Positions 4,948-7,612 of a stretch of DNA of 7,612 nucleotides are shown in pieces (position 1 is the stretch's first letter; every line of letters begins with the position of its first letter). The translations under genes were made by a program, and so were the position numbers. Where the stretch lies: NCBI GenBank assembly GCA_937124525.1, contig CAKZLA010000036.1, forward strand, positions 1 to 7,612, given 5' to 3'. The stretch comes from an uncultured Desulfobacterium sp. Its GTDB lineage: Bacteria; Desulfobacterota; Desulfobacteria; Desulfobacterales; Desulfobacteraceae. The notes below the pieces were generated by a model. It made no database searches and had not been told where the DNA came from. It saw only the letters and a program-made list of their open reading frames with translations.

Positions 4948-7065
4948 ATGCAGTTAGAAGGAATAAAAAACAGGGTTAAGGATATTCAGAACAACAATAT
5001 GGTGATCATGGTAGATGATAAGTCCAGGGAGAAACAAGGTAATTTAAGCATAATCGCAGACCTTGTGACGTCTAAAACAGTCAATTTCATGGCCAAGACA
5101 ATGGTTAAGTTAGATAAAAATGATTGCAGAAAAATGAACACCATGTGGGAAGACGCAAGGTCAATTAACAATTCTTTTACCGTACATAAATTTGTGATTG
5201 AGTCATGGAAAAGAAGTCGCAAGTATAATGTTGATCCAAGTAAACAAACAAACAATGAATTGTTAACACCAAATCAATTAAAAAAACTTCGAAAAGAAAA
5301 TAAGAAACTTATTGAAGCTGCACTACCGGCAATGCATGATTTGTACAATATTGCTCAGGAAACGGGATTTTGTATTGTTTTAGCAGACAAACAAGGAATC
5401 TTATTGGAAAGAGTAGGCTCTGAAAAGGCAAAAGCCTTCGCAGCCCAAGGGAATTTCATTGAAGGTTCCAACTGGTCGGAAAGCGTTATGGGGACCAATG
5501 CTGTTGGGACCGTATTAACCACAGGTCGTCCCATGCATATTTTTGGGTATGAACATTATTGTAAATGTGCATGCCTGTGTACCTGTTCCGCCGCTCCCAT
5601 ATGCAATGAACGCAAGCAGATCATAGGTATTCTCAACCTGACTGGCCCATATCATTTAATGAATCCCCACACATTAGCCGTTGTCCGGTCAACAGCTAAA
5701 GCAATCGAGCGTAAATTCAAGTTGATCCAGTTGTACAAACAGAGCGAGGCCTCAAATGTTCTGAGAAAAGCCATAATTGAGTCAATGACTGGGTATTTGA
5801 TTGTTTTTGATGTTAAAGGCAACATTATCCAATATAATGAAGCAGCCGGAGATTTATTAGGTATTGATTCCCCGGATAGCCTCAATTTTAAAAAATATGT
5901 CCATACAAGAAATCCCAACTTTGCGAAATTATTAAACAGCGATAAAGCATTTTATGGCGAAACGGTAAGTTTCATGACGCCCAAAGGGTTGAATAAAAAA
6001 TTAATTGTAAATGTGACCCCATTAAAAGACGAATCCGATATGGAGCATAAAGGCTATGTGATTGTAATGAATGAAACCCATAACATTGTAAACAAAATAA
6101 TCAAACCAAAGACAAATATATGTTTTGATAAACTTATTGGAGAAAGCAGTCATTTCAAACATGCCGTAAATCAGGCAAAAATAGCAGCCACTTCAGATTC
6201 AAACATATTTTTAATAGGCGAAAGCGGAGTAGGAAAAGATCTTTTTGCCCAGTCCATACACAATGCTGGACGCAGAAGCAGGAAGACGTTTTTTGCCATC
6301 AATTGTGCTGCCGTTCCCCGGGAACTGCTTTGTAGTGAGCTGTTTGGTTACGAAGAAGGTGCTTTTACGGGTGCCCGTAAAAATGGCAACCCCGGTAAAT
6401 TTGAGCTTGCCGACAGAGGGACGATATTTTTAGATGAAATCGGTGAAGCACCGCTGGATTTCCAAGCCTCATTATTGAGAGTCCTGGAAGAAAAATCGGT
6501 TGTTCGACTGGGAGGAAGGGAACGCATACCCTTTGATGTCCGAATAATCTGTGCCACAAATAAAAATATTTTTGAAGAAATAAAAAACAAAAAATTCCGG
6601 CATGATCTGTACTATAGAATTGGTGTTATTACGATTCCCATTCCTGCGCTCCGGGAAAGAAGGGAAGACATTCCTCTTTTGGCAGAGTATTTAATGAAAA
6701 GCATCAGTCAGCGCTTTGGCAAGGATGTAAATAAAATTGATCCCAAGGTAATGGATATACTGATGAATTACGAATGGCCCGGAAATATAAGAGAGCTTAG
6801 CAATGTCATCGAAAGAGCGGTCAGCATGTCGGTTTCCCATGTTATTTCCTGTGACGTATTGCCCTTCGAGCTTCAACAGGATTCATCTTCAAATGGTATC
6901 GTCATGTGGGATGAAACCCCAAGCAAGGCAACAGCAGAGGCCCGGCTTATTCAAAGGTATTTAACAAAATTCAAAAACAATAAAACAAAAACCGCCAGAT
7001 CATTAAGGATCTCCAGAAGCACCTTATACAGAAAAATAGATCAATATGGCCTGACGATTTCGTAA
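4948..7065 (+). CDS. Sigma-54-dependent activator, AcoR type (GAF-PAS-AAA+-Fis), 705 aa
   Basis: This is a cytoplasmic enhancer-binding protein that remodels sigma-54 RNA polymerase by ATP hydrolysis. Order: an N-terminal extension (1-80), the AcoR-type lead ESWKRSRKYNVDP (85-97), a GAF domain (about 120-255) with GSNWSESVMGTNAVGT (173-188), a PAS domain (about 275-380), an AAA+ domain, and a Fis-type helix-turn-helix (about 667-701, ending SRSTLYRKIDQYGL). In the AAA+ domain are Walker A GESGVGKD (424-431), the sigma-54 loop GAFTGA (471-476), Walker B TIFLDEIGE (492-500) and the FRHDLYYR arginine region (550-557), all intact. Unusually, cysteines alternate in the GAF domain at 205, 207, 209, 211 and 213, with another at 219. 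The N-terminus is about 60 aa longer than I expect for AcoR; Met at 5134 would give a family-like start but has no ribosome binding site. It is divergent from the acyl-CoA operon, whose sigma-54 promoter it probably activates. The ligand is unknown, and codons are visibly more AT-rich than in the operon. Confidence 0.92.
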   Translation: MQLEGIKNRVKDIQNNNMVIMVDDKSREKQGNLSIIADLVTSKTVNFMAKTMVKLDKNDCRKMNTMWEDARSINNSFTVHKFVIESWKRSRKYNVDPSKQTNNELLTPNQLKKLRKENKKLIEAALPAMHDLYNIAQETGFCIVLADKQGILLERVGSEKAKAFAAQGNFIEGSNWSESVMGTNAVGTVLTTGRPMHIFGYEHYCKCACLCTCSAAPICNERKQIIGILNLTGPYHLMNPHTLAVVRSTAKAIERKFKLIQLYKQSEASNVLRKAIIESMTGYLIVFDVKGNIIQYNEAAGDLLGIDSPDSLNFKKYVHTRNPNFAKLLNSDKAFYGETVSFMTPKGLNKKLIVNVTPLKDESDMEHKGYVIVMNETHNIVNKIIKPKTNICFDKLIGESSHFKHAVNQAKIAATSDSNIFLIGESGVGKDLFAQSIHNAGRRSRKTFFAINCAAVPRELLCSELFGYEEGAFTGARKNGNPGKFELADRGTIFLDEIGEAPLDFQASLLRVLEEKSVVRLGGRERIPFDVRIICATNKNIFEEIKNKKFRHDLYYRIGVITIPIPALRERREDIPLLAEYLMKSISQRFGKDVNKIDPKVMDILMNYEWPGNIRELSNVIERAVSMSVSHVISCDVLPFELQQDSSSNGIVMWDETPSKATAEARLIQRYLTKFKNNKTKTARSLRISRSTLYRKIDQYGLTIS

Positions 7066-7208
7066 ATTTATTCACGCAGTTAAAACGGTGCGGCAGGGTG
7101 GACATCTAAGTATTCGGATAAAAGTTTTCCCTATACTTTATGCTTCACCTAATTTAACATTGTTGAGATATCAAAAACAAGAACCGATGAAAATTAAAGT
7201 ATGACTAC

Positions 7209-7612
7209 TTATTTGGTTGGGCGCTTGATGCCCATTTTTTTCATTTTAGCTTCCAAGGTCGTTGGTTTGAGTTCCAGGATTTCTGCGGCACCCTTGTTAC
7301 CACTAACACGCCAGCCCGTGTGATGGAGCACTTTTAAAATGTGTTTTTTCTCAATCTCTTTAAGCGAGAGATTCATCTCTTCTGTCGGGCTCTCCATATC
7401 CGCTAAAAATTCGAACTGCAAAGTCGATCCGGTGCTCATAATCATAGCCCGCTCAATAATATTTTTCAATTCACGGACATTTCCATGCCAGATATTCCGG
7501 ATCAACAAGTTCATATCCTTTTTCAAAATATGTTTGACCGATTTTCCCATACTTTTTGAAAATTTATCCAGCATGAACCATACGAGGAGTGGAATGTCTT
7601 CCTGACGCTCTC
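7209..7612 (-). CDS. Second sigma-54 activator, C-terminal fragment (cut by window edge)
   Basis: The minus-strand frame is open to the window end, so the Met at 7574 is internal and the true start is outside. The visible 133 codons begin ERQEDIPLLV, the end of the AAA+ core of enhancer-binding proteins (family form RERxEDIPLL). They continue with IWHGNVRELKNIIERAMIMS, the region before the DNA-binding domain, then a Fis-type helix-turn-helix with GNKGAAEILELKPTTLEAKMKKMGIKRP. That last segment resembles FhlA/HyfR-like activators more than the AcoR-like neighbour. His replaces the usual Pro in the W-P-G-N motif. Walker and GAFTGA motifs and any sensor domain lie outside. The gene is convergent with the first activator, with 143 bp between stops, so they are not one operon. 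Its target is not visible. Confidence 0.88.
   Translation of the reverse strand, partial: ERQEDIPLLVWFMLDKFSKSMGKSVKHILKKDMNLLIRNIWHGNVRELKNIIERAMIMSTGSTLQFEFLADMESPTEEMNLSLKEIEKKHILKVLHHTGWRVSGNKGAAEILELKPTTLEAKMKKMGIKRPTK
7218..7241 (+). terminator. Possible terminator of the activator gene
   Basis: TGGGC (7218-7222) and GCCCA (7230-7234) form a 5-bp stem with a 7-base loop, followed by seven T residues, about 150 bp beyond the activator stop. It lies inside the 3' end of the convergent gene, where codons for a conserved KMKKMGIKRP-type tail would produce the same bases, so the signal may be incidental. Nothing better is seen in 7066-7208. Confidence 0.3.

Noticed and set aside
7209..7574. 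A complete 121-aa protein starting at Met 7574
   Set aside because: The frame stays open to the window edge and the upstream codons read ERQEDIPLLV, a standard part of the sigma-54 activator core, so the Met is internal and the gene is partial.

Overview
The window looks like the chromosome of an anaerobic, metabolically versatile Gram-negative bacterium, most likely a Desulfobacterota (Desulfobacterales-type sulfate reducer). This is inferred from three things: a long-form acyl-CoA dehydrogenase paired with a crotonase, control by sigma-54 enhancer-binding proteins (EBPs), and moderate to low GC with AT-rich, palindrome-rich spacers. No ribosomal or other marker gene is present to confirm it.

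Layout. Bases 1-1457 hold no convincing intact gene. The first ~100 bases are strikingly GC-rich and may carry the end of a gene. The rest is AT-rich, with a run of nested inverted repeats (752-854, 1080-1137, 1193-1302), a possible IS3-type transposase remnant (about 869-970), a plus-strand terminator-like hairpin (1323-1346) and a 35-codon open frame (1354-1461). Bases 1458-4082 are a minus-strand, two-gene operon: a 601-aa acyl-CoA dehydrogenase followed after a 30-bp gap by a 262-aa enoyl-CoA hydratase. Bases 4083-4947 are a long divergent spacer. It contains a near-consensus sigma-54 promoter aimed at the operon, a candidate enhancer dyad, a small open frame, a strong plus-strand terminator-like hairpin, and a ~120-bp imperfect inverted repeat just before the next gene. 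Bases 4948-7065 encode a 705-aa AcoR-type sigma-54 activator (GAF-PAS-AAA+-Fis). Bases 7209-7612 are the C-terminal end of a second sigma-54 activator on the minus strand, cut by the window edge and convergent with the first.

How it works together. The likely logic is that the AcoR-like protein senses a small molecule or redox/metal state through its GAF and PAS domains. It would bind upstream sites in the divergent spacer and switch on sigma-54 transcription of the dehydrogenase-hydratase pair. That pair performs the first two steps of a beta-oxidation-like sequence: acyl-CoA to enoyl-CoA, then to 3-hydroxyacyl-CoA. The substrate cannot be fixed from sequence; no CoA ligase, thiolase or electron-transfer flavoprotein lies in the window. 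The most unusual items are the cysteine ladder in the activator's GAF domain and the long plus-strand RNA-like hairpin in front of its gene.
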